From Acidobacteria bacterium Mor1 (GTDB lineage Bacteria > Acidobacteriota > Polarisedimenticolia > Polarisedimenticolales > Polarisedimenticolaceae): DNA of 64,000 nucleotides. Positions 1 to 8,482 of this stretch are shown piece after piece. The stretch lies in assembly GCA_001664505.1 (NCBI GenBank), contig CP011806.1, positions 3,758,814 to 3,822,813 of the forward strand. The letters run 5' to 3'. The notes under the pieces are model-generated. The model was given only the letters and a program-made list of their open reading frames with translations. It did no database searches and had not been told where the DNA came from. Position 1 is the first letter of the stretch; every line of letters begins with the position of its first letter. The position numbers and the translations under genes were made by a program.

Positions 1-600
1 GTCGTCGACTCGGTCCTGCTTTCCGGGGACTACGAGATCCGCCATGTGATCGACCTGGGTCAGGGCAACTACGAAACCACCTATCTGACCGCCAACGGCG
101 ACGATGAACTCGAGCCCCGGATCGTGATCGAATCCGATGGCACGGTGCGCATCGTCTACTGGCGGGACCTCACGACCCCTGACGCACTCGTCGTCTCCTA
201 CGACCCGGTCGCCGAGAGCTGGTCCGCCGAGCGCACGCTGAACGGCAGCGCCGGCGGCAAGGCCCCGGAGCTGGCCTACGACGGGACCGATAGCTGGTTC
301 GTGTTCGAGACCGGGGAGTCGGCGGGATCGTCGGTGGATGTCGGAATCATCGCGGAGGAGCCGGACCCGATCAATACGGTGCGCCTCGGAACCAACGACG
401 GTTCCACCGCGGCGGACCCGATCATCGTGGCCGAGAGCGGATCGCTGTGGGTCACCTGGGTCGACGACGGCACCTACGTCGCCTGGTCGGAGTACGACTC
501 GGCCAACGACAGCTGGTCCACGGCCCAACTGGAAGACTACTCCGCCGATGACGTGAGCTCGGCACGCGCCCGGATTCGAGACGACGTTCTGGGGCTCTAG
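1..600 (+). CDS. C-terminal end of an exported repeat (sialidase/BNR-like) protein, 5' truncated by the window
   Basis: The frame is open from base 1 and ends at TAG 598-600, so this is the last about 199 residues of a longer protein. The visible part is rich in short beta-strand repeats with Asp/Gly turns and 'DGT..IVYW', 'DGTDSWFVFET' and 'GSLWVTWVDDGTYVAW' segments. These resemble the blades of BNR/sialidase-type beta-propellers, and repeat proteins of this style are normally exported. No catalytic signature can be assigned. A GTG at 46 is in frame but there is no reason to treat it as the start, because the frame continues upstream in the same style. The function is unknown; it may be a surface or secreted protein. 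Confidence 0.6.
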   Translation, partial: VVDSVLLSGDYEIRHVIDLGQGNYETTYLTANGDDELEPRIVIESDGTVRIVYWRDLTTPDALVVSYDPVAESWSAERTLNGSAGGKAPELAYDGTDSWFVFETGESAGSSVDVGIIAEEPDPINTVRLGTNDGSTAADPIIVAESGSLWVTWVDDGTYVAWSEYDSANDSWSTAQLEDYSADDVSSARARIRDDVLGL

Positions 601-835
601 CTCCGACGAACACGGTGGGCCGTCCGGCGCGGGAAACCGTCGCCGGGCGGCCTGCCGGCCTGCGACGGAGGCCACGAAGCACCCGGACATGGCGGAGCCC
701 CCAATCCCAGTGCGCGACACGTGGCCTGTCGCGCCGAACCACAGAAATAACGCTAGCCGGGACGACCGCTACGGGACGCCCCAGCCACCGCCTGCGGGAT
801 CCTCTCGCAGAAATCTTATTTGGGAACATACCGAC

Positions 836-864
836 TTGTAATCACGCTGTCAACCCGGTACCTT
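836..864 (+). promoter_or_regulatory. Sigma-70-type promoter of the XRE-TPR gene (leaderless)
   Basis: TTGTAA at 836-841, a 17-nt spacer, then TACCTT at 859-864. The predicted transcription start falls at about 871, which is the A of the ATG, and there is no Shine-Dalgarno between the -10 and the ATG. This suggests a leaderless mRNA (inference). Confidence 0.45.
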
Positions 865-870
865 CTAGAC

Positions 871-2067
871 ATGGCTCAAGCGGCGCTTCGTCCCTCCAAG
901 AACCTGGGTTGGCTACTACGGGCCCTGCGCAAGGCCCGGGGCTGGACCCTGCGAGAGGTCTCGGAGCGGGTCGCGGCTCGCGGCGAACCGTTGCCGCAAT
1001 CCACTCTGGTCCAGATCGAGCAGGGCAAGCTGGAACCGGGGGTGCGCCGTTTTCAGATGTTGATGCGCTTGTTCGACGCATCTCCCGAGATCGCGGCGCA
1101 TCTGGTCGACTGCGAAGTGCGCGGGGTTCTGCTGCCCGAGTCATCCGAGGTCATCGGCATGGGGTTCGAGGCGGCCTGCGAACAGGTCAACGACACCTGG
1201 AAGGCCGGGGAGTTCTACCCGGGGTTCGCGACCTACATGGTCATGCGGCACACCTCGGTCTGGGATGAGGCCCCGCAACTGCAGGCGCAACGGATGACCC
1301 TTCAGCTCGCGACCGCCGCGCGCAACGCGGGCTTCCTGGACCTGGCCCGGTTCACCTTTGAGCAGGTGATGCGCGATGACCTGCATCCCGATCTGACCTG
1401 GCGGGCTCTGGTCCTCGGATCGATGATCTGGCGCGCTCTGGCGTCTCCCGAGATCGCCCTGGCCCTGGTCGAACGGGCTTCGAATCATCTGAAGCCGGAC
1501 GATCACACCGGATTCTCCGTGGTGCTCCATCAGGAAGCGGTGATGCTCCTGGAACTGGGCGAGGCGCGACGAGCCACCGCGCGACTCAAGCACGCCTTGA
1601 GGCACTACGAGGAAACCGGGAACGAACGTGGCCGAGCCCTGGCTTCGATCCTGCTGGCCAGGGCGCTGTTGGGTCAGCGCAAGTTCAGCAAGGCCCGTGA
1701 GGCCGCGGCCGCGGCCGTCGAACTAGCGGCAGCCCTGGACAACGAGCACACCCGGCTCTCGGCCGAGGTGCGGCTAGGCGAGGTTCTGGTGGAGTCAGGC
1801 AAGCCCCTCGATGCGTTGCCCCATCTCCTCGAGGCACTCTCCGGCGCGACCCGGCTGGAAGACGAGTCGCTCCAGTTCGATGCGCACTACCAGTTGTGGC
1901 GGGCGTACGACGGCGCCGGGCAGCCGGCCAAGGCGCTACGCTCGCTGGAGAAAGCACAATTCCACGCCGAGTTCGGCGAGGTGCAGTCCAGGGCGGTGGA
2001 CGAGGTTCGCGCCGCCTTCGAGCAACTGGATGACCTCGATCCCAAACGGGGCAGAGGCCGCAAGTAG
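871..2067 (+). CDS. XRE-family helix-turn-helix regulator with TPR-like C-terminal part
   Basis: This is a probable DNA-binding regulator of 398 residues. Residues about 10-65 form an XRE/Cro-type helix-turn-helix ('LGWLLRALRKARGWTLREVS' ... 'STLVQIEQGKLEPG'). The remaining about 330 residues are alpha-helical repeats rich in Leu/Ala/Arg, like the TPR sensor domains of Rgg/PlcR-like regulators, which often bind peptides or partner proteins. I chose ATG 871 because the helix-turn-helix begins soon after it and a promoter sits directly upstream. The frame is open back to 820, but that part overlaps the promoter. It is a single gene, convergent with the peroxiredoxin-like gene. A second XRE-TPR regulator lies at 22014. 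The ligand and targets are unknown. Confidence 0.8.
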   Translation: MAQAALRPSKNLGWLLRALRKARGWTLREVSERVAARGEPLPQSTLVQIEQGKLEPGVRRFQMLMRLFDASPEIAAHLVDCEVRGVLLPESSEVIGMGFEAACEQVNDTWKAGEFYPGFATYMVMRHTSVWDEAPQLQAQRMTLQLATAARNAGFLDLARFTFEQVMRDDLHPDLTWRALVLGSMIWRALASPEIALALVERASNHLKPDDHTGFSVVLHQEAVMLLELGEARRATARLKHALRHYEETGNERGRALASILLARALLGQRKFSKAREAAAAAVELAAALDNEHTRLSAEVRLGEVLVESGKPLDALPHLLEALSGATRLEDESLQFDAHYQLWRAYDGAGQPAKALRSLEKAQFHAEFGEVQSRAVDEVRAAFEQLDDLDPKRGRGRK

Positions 2068-2079
2068 GCCGGGACTCCC

Positions 2080-2598
2080 CTACCGCTCTACCTCTCCCCG
2101 CGCCGGGTAGTCGTTCTCGATCACGAACTGTAGAAAGCTCAGCAGGTTCTTGGCCGGCGGCCGGGCGAAGGGCATGGTCTGCACCGATGACGCGTACAGC
2201 GTGCCGTCGGGCCGCACGAAAAAGAGCCCGGGCTCGGTGAACCGCTCCGGCTCGGTGTCCTTGACCGCCGCCGAGACGAACAGGCCCCAGCGATCGGCAT
2301 CCTCCAGGCTCAGCCCGTAGCCGACGGTCAGCCCCTTCAGTTCCCACTCTTCCACGCTGCGCTCGGCCAGCTCCCGGGTGTTGGCGCTGACGGCCACCGG
2401 CTCGATGCCGGCGGCCCGGAAGTCCGGCAGCATCGACTCCAGTTCTTGAAGTTGCTTGCGGCAGAGGGGGCAGTGGAGTCCGCGGTAGAACACCAGCATG
2501 GTGAAGTGCTGAGGCTTCCGCTCTGCGAGGACGAAGCGGCCGCCGCCGACGGTCTCGACGGAGAGTTCGGGCGTCGCGGCCTTGGGAGTCGGTCTCAT
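2080..2598 (-). CDS. Peroxiredoxin-like (AhpC/TSA family) protein
   Basis: A 172-residue thioredoxin-fold protein of the AhpC/TSA-like family. The segment '[18 protein letters not shown]' (residues about 36-53) places a CPLC pair where peroxiredoxin-like proteins carry their peroxidatic or resolving cysteine, followed by a typical '[20 protein letters not shown]' strand-helix unit and '[12 protein letters not shown]'. It probably reduces peroxides or acts as a thiol redox protein in the cytoplasm; there is no signal peptide. Its ATG overlaps the stop of the upstream quinone reductase gene (ATGA-type overlap, 2595-2598), so the two are translationally coupled. It fits an electrophile/oxidative-stress operon controlled by the divergent HxlR regulator. 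Confidence 0.8.
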   Translation of the reverse strand: MRPTPKAATPELSVETVGGGRFVLAERKPQHFTMLVFYRGLHCPLCRKQLQELESMLPDFRAAGIEPVAVSANTRELAERSVEEWELKGLTVGYGLSLEDADRWGLFVSAAVKDTEPERFTEPGLFFVRPDGTLYASSVQTMPFARPPAKNLLSFLQFVIENDYPARGEVER

Positions 2599-3218
2599 GA
2601 GGTCACCTCGTGGTTCGCCGGCGCATCGACGGCGGGAAACAGACGGTTCAGGTGAGCGTCGAAGCGCTCGAAGTCGTTCTCGATGTCCGGGTTCTTCATC
2701 ACGTCATGGCAGGCGAAGGTCTCGAGCGGCTGCATGTCGAAGAAGCGGAAGTTCAGATGAGCGGGGAGCATCAGATCGTCGACGCTCTTGCCGGCGAAGA
2801 ACGCTTGGGAAGGGTCGTCGAAGGCGTCCTTCGGAGCGTTGAAGGTCAGTGACAGCATGTAGCTGGTGTCGCCCAGGGTGCCGCCGGAGCCGTACTGTTT
2901 CGACCCGTCGCTTCGACTGCGGCCGTCGCCGTCGCACAGCCGTCCGTCCATGCCGGCGGAGTAGACGTGATCCATGTAGCGCTTGAACGACCAGGGCACG
3001 CCCATCCAGTTGACCGGCATCTGCACGATGACGGCATCGGCCCAGCGGTGGTTCTCGATCTCGGTGTCGACGTCATGCTCGTCGACCATGGTGGTGTGGC
3101 GCACCTCGTAGCCGCGCTCGGTCAGCAGGCGGGTTGCGCGCTCGACCAGCGCTCCGTTGAGCTTTCCCTGGGAGAAGGGGTAGGGCTGGTGTGCATTGAT
3201 GATGAAGACCTTGCGCAT
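2595..3218 (-). CDS. MdaB-type NAD(P)H:quinone oxidoreductase (flavodoxin-like fold)
   Basis: A 207-residue flavodoxin-like quinone reductase. It starts '[20 protein letters not shown]', the FMN/FAD phosphate-loop region of the MdaB/DT-diaphorase family, and carries '[20 protein letters not shown]' and a '[16 protein letters not shown]' region like MdaB. This family reduces quinones by two electrons and so limits redox cycling. I chose ATG 3218 over the open frame upstream (to 3248) because of the Shine-Dalgarno GAGGA just before it and the MdaB-like N-terminus. It is the first gene of an operon with the peroxiredoxin-like gene and is divergent from the HxlR regulator, the usual arrangement for quinone-responsive HxlR control. 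Confidence 0.85.
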   Translation of the reverse strand: MRKVFIINAHQPYPFSQGKLNGALVERATRLLTERGYEVRHTTMVDEHDVDTEIENHRWADAVIVQMPVNWMGVPWSFKRYMDHVYSAGMDGRLCDGDGRSRSDGSKQYGSGGTLGDTSYMLSLTFNAPKDAFDDPSQAFFAGKSVDDLMLPAHLNFRFFDMQPLETFACHDVMKNPDIENDFERFDAHLNRLFPAVDAPANHEVTS

Positions 3219-3296
3219 CGGTTCCTCACGGGGGGTTGGGCACCTCAATCGGTTGCCGTCAGGTAAGGTATCGGGTGTAGTTTCGCTTGTAAACCA

Positions 3297-3312
3297 GTAT
3301 ACTTTTCTATAC
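3297..3312. promoter_or_regulatory. Inverted-repeat operator between quinone reductase and HxlR regulator
   Basis: GTATA (3297-3301), 6-nt spacer CTTTTC, TATAC (3308-3312): perfect 5-bp arms in the AT-rich part of the 116-bp divergent intergenic region. HxlR-type dimers usually bind such short dyads over promoters, and a TTGTAA (3287-3292) lies just upstream. That HxlR binds here is inference. Confidence 0.5.
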
Positions 3313-3334
3313 CTTCAACGCCTGGGAGGCATCG

Positions 3335-3715
3335 ATGCCGAGAGCGACGGCGAAGACCAGACGCGCCGCCAGGCCGAGAGCGGCGGCGAAGCAGAAGGCT
3401 CCGGGGGAGGTCTGCCTCGAGCCCTGCCCGATCGAGCGGGGGATGAGGGTCATCGGCGGCAAGTGGAAGGGCTCGATCCTCTGGCACCTAAAAGACGGCC
3501 CGGTCCGGTTCAACGAGTTGACCCGCCTGCTCGGCGGTGCGACCCGTAAGATCGTCAACGAGCGGCTGAAGGAGATGGAGAGCCAGGGGCTCGTGGTGCG
3601 GCGGGTCCTGAGCGAGCGCCCGATCGCCGTGACCTATGAGATCTCCGACTTCGGACGCTCGACACTGGGGATCCTCGACCAGCTACAGCTATGGGCCGAG
3701 GAACACGGCATCTAG
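3335..3715 (+). CDS. HxlR-family winged-helix transcriptional regulator
   Basis: A 126-residue protein with the HxlR domain at residues about 30-120: 'CPIERGMRVIGGKWKGSILW', 'GPVRFNELTRLLGGATRKIV', 'RLKEMESQGLVVRRV' and 'VTYEISDFGRSTLGILDQL'. A basic, Ala/Arg-rich N-terminal tail of about 26 residues precedes it. Cys27 and Cys31 near the N-terminus of the domain correspond in position to the redox-sensing cysteine of YodB/HypR/QorR-type members (established for those proteins; inferred here). The start is supported by GGGAGG upstream of ATG 3335. It is divergent from the mdaB-like/peroxiredoxin operon, so its likely job is quinone/electrophile-responsive repression of that operon. Confidence 0.88.
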   Translation: MPRATAKTRRAARPRAAAKQKAPGEVCLEPCPIERGMRVIGGKWKGSILWHLKDGPVRFNELTRLLGGATRKIVNERLKEMESQGLVVRRVLSERPIAVTYEISDFGRSTLGILDQLQLWAEEHGI

Positions 3716-3761
3716 AAGCCGCCTCCCATCCAAACCACGACGATCATCAGCAGGGCCACCG

Positions 3762-4343
3762 TCAGCGTAGCCGCAGCACGGTTTCGGCGACCCGGCGGCC
3801 GTAGATCTCGGCGGTTTCCAGGTCTCCCCTGGAGGGACCCTCATCGGGGCCGACCTCGAAGCTCGACGCCATCGGGCCGGCGAAGGAGCCCGACCGGTTG
3901 TGGGCGTCAGGCCCGGGACCCTGGATCGTCTTGACCGCAACCCGGTCGTTTGCCGACGGCAGCATGCCCAGCCCGACCCAGATCATGCCGTGCTGCATGG
4001 CGAACAGGAACAGACCGGTAAGGGTGTTCAGCTTGTCTCCCGACAGGGAGCCGGAGTTGGTGAACCCGCCGCCGATCTTGTCCTTCCACGCCTGCACCGC
4101 CCACTTGCGTGCGGCGACCTCGAGGAACTTCTTCATCTCGGCGCTCATGCTGCCCATGTAGGTCGGGCTGCCGAGCACGATGGCGTCCGCCTCGTCGAGT
4201 TCGTCGAGGCGCGCCGTCGCCTCGTCGGTGTCGAGCAGCAAAGCATCGATTCCGTCGACGGCAGCGGCGCCTTGTTGAATGGCCTCGGCTTGCCGGGTGG
4301 TGTGGCCGAAACCCGAGTGATAGACGACGTAGACCTTCTTCAT
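3762..4343 (-). CDS. WrbA-like flavodoxin / NAD(P)H:quinone oxidoreductase
   Basis: A 193-residue flavodoxin-fold protein. 'VYVVYHSGFGHTTRQAEAIQ' is the FMN phosphate-binding loop, and 'DAIVLGSPTYMGSMSAEMKKFL' and 'GGGFTNSGSLSGDK' are typical of the WrbA/flavodoxin family. The C-terminus ('ETAEIYGRRVAETVLRLR') matches the last helix of the family. It is expected to be a cytoplasmic quinone reductase. It lies 50 nt downstream of the pirin gene on the same strand and is probably cotranscribed from the sigma-54 promoter at 5135-5150, which would put it under the divergent V4R activator. It is a second quinone reductase alongside the MdaB-type gene. Confidence 0.85.
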   Translation of the reverse strand: MKKVYVVYHSGFGHTTRQAEAIQQGAAAVDGIDALLLDTDEATARLDELDEADAIVLGSPTYMGSMSAEMKKFLEVAARKWAVQAWKDKIGGGFTNSGSLSGDKLNTLTGLFLFAMQHGMIWVGLGMLPSANDRVAVKTIQGPGPDAHNRSGSFAGPMASSFEVGPDEGPSRGDLETAEIYGRRVAETVLRLR

Positions 4344-4393
4344 GATTGCTCTCCATGTCGCCGGTCACGGGGGATCCGGCAAGGGGACCGGCC

Positions 4394-5092
4394 TCAGGCC
4401 AGGTCGAACAACAGCACCTCTGCCTTGGCGTTGGCTTCGAGTTCTACCGCGGCCTCTTCACTCAGCGCGGCGCCATCGCCGCCGCTCAGCCGCTCACCGT
4501 TGATGGTGACGTCACCATCGACGACCTGTGCCCACACGTGACGCCCGGGTCGAAGCTCGAGGCTGGCCGACTCCCCTTCCCCGAGCCGGGCGGAGTAGAG
4601 CTCGACATCCTGATGGATGCGCATGGCGCCCTCGCGCTCACGGCCGGAGGCGATCAAACGCAGGTTGCCCTCGCTCGAGGCATCGTCGAGGTGCGCCTCT
4701 TCGTAGCCCGGCGCCAGACCCTGCTGGGCCGGCTCGATCCAGATCTGGAGGAAGTGCACCGGCTCATCCAGCGACGGGTTCATCTCGGAGTGCTGCACAC
4801 CGGTGCCCGCGGTCATCCGCTGCAGGTCACCGGCAGAGAGCACCGAGCCGTTTCCCATGCTGTCCTTGTGGGCCAGGCTGCCCGACAGCACGTAGGACAG
4901 GATCTCCATGTCCCGATGGCCGTGAGTCCCGAAGCCGCCGCCGGGCCGGACCTTGTCCTCGTTGATCACCCGCAGGGTGCGGAAGCCCATGTGCTGCGGG
5001 TCGTAGTAGCTGCCGAAGGAGAAGGTGTGCCGGGAGTCGAGCCAGCCGAAGTCGGCCTTGCCCCGGTCGTCGGAACGTCGAACCTGGATCAT
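4394..5092 (-). CDS. Pirin-family bicupin protein
   Basis: A 232-residue pirin (YhhW-type). N-terminal cupin residues include 'DFGWLDSRHTFSFGSYYDP', 'GFGTHGHRDMEILSYVLSG' (metal ligands His and His, in the HGHRDMEI motif), 'MTAGTGVQHSEMNPS' (third His and Glu) and 'FLQIWIEP'. Pirins bind a non-haem iron; some members are quercetin dioxygenases, others act as redox-linked regulators. The start is strongly supported by the Shine-Dalgarno AAAGGAGG. It is first gene of a pirin-WrbA operon with a sigma-54-type promoter and divergent from an aromatic-sensing-type activator, which suggests induction by an aromatic or quinone-like compound. Confidence 0.92.
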   Translation of the reverse strand: MIQVRRSDDRGKADFGWLDSRHTFSFGSYYDPQHMGFRTLRVINEDKVRPGGGFGTHGHRDMEILSYVLSGSLAHKDSMGNGSVLSAGDLQRMTAGTGVQHSEMNPSLDEPVHFLQIWIEPAQQGLAPGYEEAHLDDASSEGNLRLIASGREREGAMRIHQDVELYSARLGEGESASLELRPGRHVWAQVVDGDVTINGERLSGGDGAALSEEAAVELEANAKAEVLLFDLA

Positions 5093-5134
5093 CTCGAAAC
5101 CTCCTTTGGAACGTCAGGTACGCCACTCCCCTAC

Positions 5135-5150
5135 TCCAAGCTCCGTGCCA
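5135..5150 (-). promoter_or_regulatory. Sigma-54-type promoter of the pirin-WrbA operon
   Basis: Read on the minus strand, TGGCACG (5150-5144), 4 nt, TTGGA (5139-5135). The consensus is TGGCACG-N4-TTGCA, so only one of the 12 key positions differs, and the -24 GG is intact. The predicted start is about 5124, roughly 30 nt before the pirin ATG. The deviation at the -12 C lowers confidence. Confidence 0.6.
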
Positions 5151-5243
5151 GGCGTCGGTGACGTCGACTCTCTCGGGCATAAGTTATTACTCCACAGTGA
5201 TTTGTGGTTCTTTGGGTGAGGGTGTCTGCGATTGTGAGGAGAT

Positions 5244-5291
5244 GTTTCAGTGTTTCACTTGAAACGAAGTGCGTTCCAGTGCAACGTTTCA
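5244..5291. promoter_or_regulatory. Enhancer-like GTTTCA boxes (candidate binding sites of the sigma-54 activator)
   Basis: GTTTCA occurs at 5244-5249, 5252-5257 and 5286-5291, and the middle copy forms a dyad with TGAAAC at 5260-5265 (6-bp arms, 2-nt spacer). They lie about 100-160 bp upstream of the sigma-54 promoter at 5135-5150 and just before the activator's own start codon, the usual position of upstream activating sequences. Confidence 0.5.
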
Positions 5292-5308
5292 GATGGAAGG
5301 AGGCACTC

Positions 5309-6997
5309 GTGAGCGGAGCCAAACCGTCGGACCTGGCCGACCTGCTGGAGTTCGCGCCCGATCAGGGCCGCATCCTGCTCAAGGACTACCGCATGGTCAT
5401 GCTCTCGGCGGTCGCCCTGGGCTGCCTGCGCCAGGAGCTGATCGAGACGCTGGGGCTGGATAAGGCCCGGGGCTTGATGAAGCGCTTCGGCCACGCCGCT
5501 GGCCTCGCCGACGGCAAGGCCCTGGCGGAACGCTTCCCCGCAGCCAGCCCCGACCAGCACATGGACTACGGTCCGGCGCTGCATGCCCTGGAAGGGGTTG
5601 CCCGTGTGGTGCGGGACGCGCGCAAGTCCGAGATCGACCTGGCCGCCGGCCGTTATCACGTCGAAGCCTACTGGGAGAACTCCTACGAGGCGGAGCAGCA
5701 CCTGGAGCTGTTCGGACCCGGCGACGTTCCGGTCTGCTGGACGCTGGCGGGATACGCCACCGGTCATTCCACGTCGGCCGCCGGCAAGCGCACGGTGGTC
5801 GTCGAGACCGAGTGCGTCGCCATGGGGCACGACCGCTGCCGCTTCGTCATCGGCTTTGCCGACGAGATGCACGAAGCGGCGCAACGCGAGCTGCCCGACT
5901 ACGAACGGGAAAACCTGCCCGAGGTGATGGATCAACTCCTCGGCACCATCCGCAAGCAGAAGCGCACCCTGCGCAACAAGGACCGGGCCATCGACCGGCT
6001 GCGGACCCAGGTCGAGGAGCAGGAACAGCCGGGGGGCATGCTCGGTCAGAGCGAAGCACTGAAGCGCGCCGCCGATCTGGCGCGACGGGTCGCGCCGGTG
6101 GACACCACGGTGTTGGTGTTGGGAGAGAGCGGCACCGGCAAGGAGCTCCTGGCCCGCACGATCCACGAACACTCGTTGCGCTCCAATCGCCCCTTCGTCG
6201 CCGTCAACTGCAGTGCGCTGCCCGAGAACCTGCAGGAGGCGGAGCTGTTCGGCTTTCGCAAGGGAGCGTTCACCGGCGCCGTCGAGGACAGCCGCGGGCT
6301 GTTCGAGGCCGCCGCCGGGGGCACGCTGTTCCTCGATGAGATCGGCGATCTCTCACTACCGGCTCAGACCAAGATCCTGCGCGCGCTGCAGGAAGGGGAG
6401 ATCAAGCGGCTGGGCGATCCGGAGGTACGCAAGGTCGACGTGCGTGTCCTGGCCGCGACCCATCGCGACCTCGAGGCGATGATCCGGGAGCGCACCTTCC
6501 GTGACGATCTGTTCTACCGCCTGTCCGTGGTGCAGGTCACGCTGCCGCCGTTGCGCGAACGAGGGAACGATTCGCTGCTGTTGGCTCGCCACTTCGCGGA
6601 GGTCTACCGCCGCAAGTTCGACAAGGAACTCGGCGGTCTGTCCCGAGCGGCCCAGTGCGCCATCGTCGCCCACGACTGGCCGGGCAACGTGCGCGAGCTA
6701 CAGAACGCGATCCAGCGCGGAGTGATCCTGGCCCGGGGTGATCAGGTGGAGCTGGAGGACCTGCCCGAGTCGGTGGTGCGCGGCGCCCGCCGCAGCGATC
6801 GGGCACTGGATCTGACGGGGCAGGGGAGCGTTGGAGTTGCCGACGACCCACCGCTCCACGCCGTTGCCGATGAGGCGGCTCGTATTCGCCGGGCGCTGGA
6901 ACTGGCCGACGGCAAGCGGGACCGGGCCGCCGCCATGCTCGGCATCAGCCGCACCACCCTCTGGCGCCGGATGAAGGAACTCGGAGTCGGCCGCTGA
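5309..6997 (+). CDS. Sigma-54-dependent activator, XylR_N + V4R + AAA+ + Fis-type HTH
   Basis: A 562-residue enhancer-binding protein of the XylR/DmpR type. Residues about 10-110 match the XylR N-terminal domain ('[20 protein letters not shown]', '[20 protein letters not shown]'). Residues about 125-195 are a V4R effector domain ending '[15 protein letters not shown]'. The AAA+ core follows, with Walker A GESGTGKE (about 272), GAFTGA loop (about 319) and '[12 protein letters not shown]' (Walker B). A Fis-type HTH is at the C-terminus ('[19 protein letters not shown]'). In this family the V4R part binds small aromatics and releases repression of the ATPase. I chose GTG 5309 because AAGGAGG precedes it; an open frame to 5204 would run over the GTTTCA boxes. 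It is divergent from pirin-WrbA, its likely target. Confidence 0.92.
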   Translation: MSGAKPSDLADLLEFAPDQGRILLKDYRMVMLSAVALGCLRQELIETLGLDKARGLMKRFGHAAGLADGKALAERFPAASPDQHMDYGPALHALEGVARVVRDARKSEIDLAAGRYHVEAYWENSYEAEQHLELFGPGDVPVCWTLAGYATGHSTSAAGKRTVVVETECVAMGHDRCRFVIGFADEMHEAAQRELPDYERENLPEVMDQLLGTIRKQKRTLRNKDRAIDRLRTQVEEQEQPGGMLGQSEALKRAADLARRVAPVDTTVLVLGESGTGKELLARTIHEHSLRSNRPFVAVNCSALPENLQEAELFGFRKGAFTGAVEDSRGLFEAAAGGTLFLDEIGDLSLPAQTKILRALQEGEIKRLGDPEVRKVDVRVLAATHRDLEAMIRERTFRDDLFYRLSVVQVTLPPLRERGNDSLLLARHFAEVYRRKFDKELGGLSRAAQCAIVAHDWPGNVRELQNAIQRGVILARGDQVELEDLPESVVRGARRSDRALDLTGQGSVGVADDPPLHAVADEAARIRRALELADGKRDRAAAMLGISRTTLWRRMKELGVGR

Positions 6998-7081
6998 AAA
7001 CGAGACCGGATCCGGGGCTCGGCCGGCGCCGTCGCTTGGTAGGCTAGGCACGAACCGGCGATGCCGGAGCGGAGACCCACC

Positions 7082-7894
7082 ATGCCCAAGCGCCATCGCG
7101 TGTTCGTCAGCTACAGCCACAAGGACCGCCGCTGGCTCGAGCGGCTGCAGGTTCATCTCAAGGAGCTCAACCGCCGGCAGTTGATCGATCTGTGGGACGA
7201 CACGCGGATCCAGGCGGGGGATTCCTGGAACGACGAGATCGAGAGCGCCATCGACGGCGCCGCGGCGGCGATCTTGATGATCAGCGCCGACTTCCTCGCC
7301 TCGGACTACATCGTCGACAAGGAGGTACCGCCGCTCCTCGCCGCCCGGGAAGAAGGAGCGCTGGTCATCCCGGTGATCGTCGGCCCCTGCCGCTTCGACC
7401 GGCACCCGGAGTTGTCCCGCTTTCAGGCGATCAACCAACCTGGCGAGCCGCTGAGCGGCATGTCTCAACACGATTCCGAGGCGGTGCTGGTCCGCCTGGC
7501 CAATCGGGTCGAAGACGCGGTCCACCTGGCGGATAGCGGTGCGGGCACCCGTTCCGACAGGCAGCCAACGCCCCGCTCATCCAGCGGTCCACAGCCGATT
7601 TCCCTGGAACACGCCGTGGCGATGCTCCACGTGCTGCAGTCTGCGGCGACGCCGGAACGGGCCCAGGGGGCGACGGTCAGCGACTACCACCAGGAGCTCG
7701 CCATCGGTTCGCGCAAACTGGTCGTCGAGGCGATCGACTGCCTCACCGCGGCCGGCCAGGTCCAACGCGAGCGCCGGGACGGCCAGACCCTGTGGTCGAT
7801 CACCGGTGAAGGCCGCCGGGAACTGGAACGGCTGCGTGGGTTGGCCGGCCCGTCGCTGGTGCTCGAACGCTCCGACGATCCCGAGGGATCCTGA
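7082..7894 (+). CDS. TIR-domain protein with C-terminal winged-helix-like domain
   Basis: A 270-residue protein. Residues 6-130 form a TIR domain: 'RVFVSYSHKDRRWLERLQVH' (box 1), 'LWDDTRIQAGDSWNDEIESA' and 'LMISADFLASDYIVDKEV', where Glu81 sits at the position of the catalytic Glu of NAD-cleaving TIR domains. After a low-complexity linker (about 155-175), residues 180-260 look like a winged helix ('AIGSRKLVVEAIDCLTAAGQ' ... 'TLWSITGEGRRELERL'). ATG 7082 is preferred over 7061 because GCGGAGA precedes it. Bacterial TIRs often signal or deplete NAD in phage defence, but here there is no adjacent sensor or effector gene. It could also be a signalling scaffold. Confidence 0.8.
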   Translation: MPKRHRVFVSYSHKDRRWLERLQVHLKELNRRQLIDLWDDTRIQAGDSWNDEIESAIDGAAAAILMISADFLASDYIVDKEVPPLLAAREEGALVIPVIVGPCRFDRHPELSRFQAINQPGEPLSGMSQHDSEAVLVRLANRVEDAVHLADSGAGTRSDRQPTPRSSSGPQPISLEHAVAMLHVLQSAATPERAQGATVSDYHQELAIGSRKLVVEAIDCLTAAGQVQRERRDGQTLWSITGEGRRELERLRGLAGPSLVLERSDDPEGS

Positions 7895-8482
7895 GCGCGG
7901 CGATCTCGAGCTGCGAGGGGCACGAGGCGGACATGGAGCCCTGGGGGGGATCCCCCGGGTCGGGCCGCCTACTCCGGTTTCACGTCTGGAGCGTGACGAC
8001 GACGGCCCGCCTGGGGATCTCCCTCAGCGGCTCGTGGTTACCGCGACATGCGCCATCGGCGCCGTCTGCAATCGTCCACGAGAGGCTCAAGGGCGCGAGG
8101 CTTGTTTTCGGTCCGTACCGCATCTCAGCACTCCTTTCGCTTGTCCGTCGCTTGGGGCCGGTGACCGGCCGTTTCGGGTGTCGGTGGCTCGGATCGAGGC
8201 ACCTTGTGGTTCACACGCGTCTAACAGCAATCATGGTGCCAACGTTCAGCGTCCTCTATCGGCGTCTCCTGGTCCCGCTTGAATCCCGCGGTGACGGGCT
8301 TTTCGGCGGAAGTACGTTTTCGTAACGCGCCTCAGGCCTGTTTCCGATGGTGGACGCCTCCGTCGCCATGTTGAGACACCGCACCCGTCGATCCGTTCCC
8401 GAAACCCTCAACTTTTGTTGCGGCGCTGGGATGCCCCGGGTGGCGAGGGCCTCTTCTTGCAGAGCTGAGACATACTGTCGCC
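7895..8482. other. 588-bp intergenic stretch without a convincing gene
   Basis: An open frame 7933-8325 (+, 130 codons) crosses it, but it has no family resemblance, no good Shine-Dalgarno, and a composition like read-through of noncoding DNA. No terminator with a U-tract is visible after the TIR gene. Near the end, TACTGT (8473-8478) lies four nt before the oxygenase ATG and could be a -10 element, but no matching -35 is at the right distance. Confidence 0.4.

Noticed and set aside
7082-7894. A phage-defence island around the TIR gene
   Set aside because: Neighbours are a sigma-54 activator and an oxygenase; no nuclease, cyclase, Argonaute or known defence partner is present.
7933-8325. 130-codon open frame in the gap after the TIR gene
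   Set aside because: No Shine-Dalgarno, no family resemblance, abnormal composition and no support from context.
8473-8478. TACTGT as a -10 for the oxygenase gene at 8483
   Set aside because: Only four nt before ATG and no -35 at 16-18 nt; kept only as a note in the intergenic entry.
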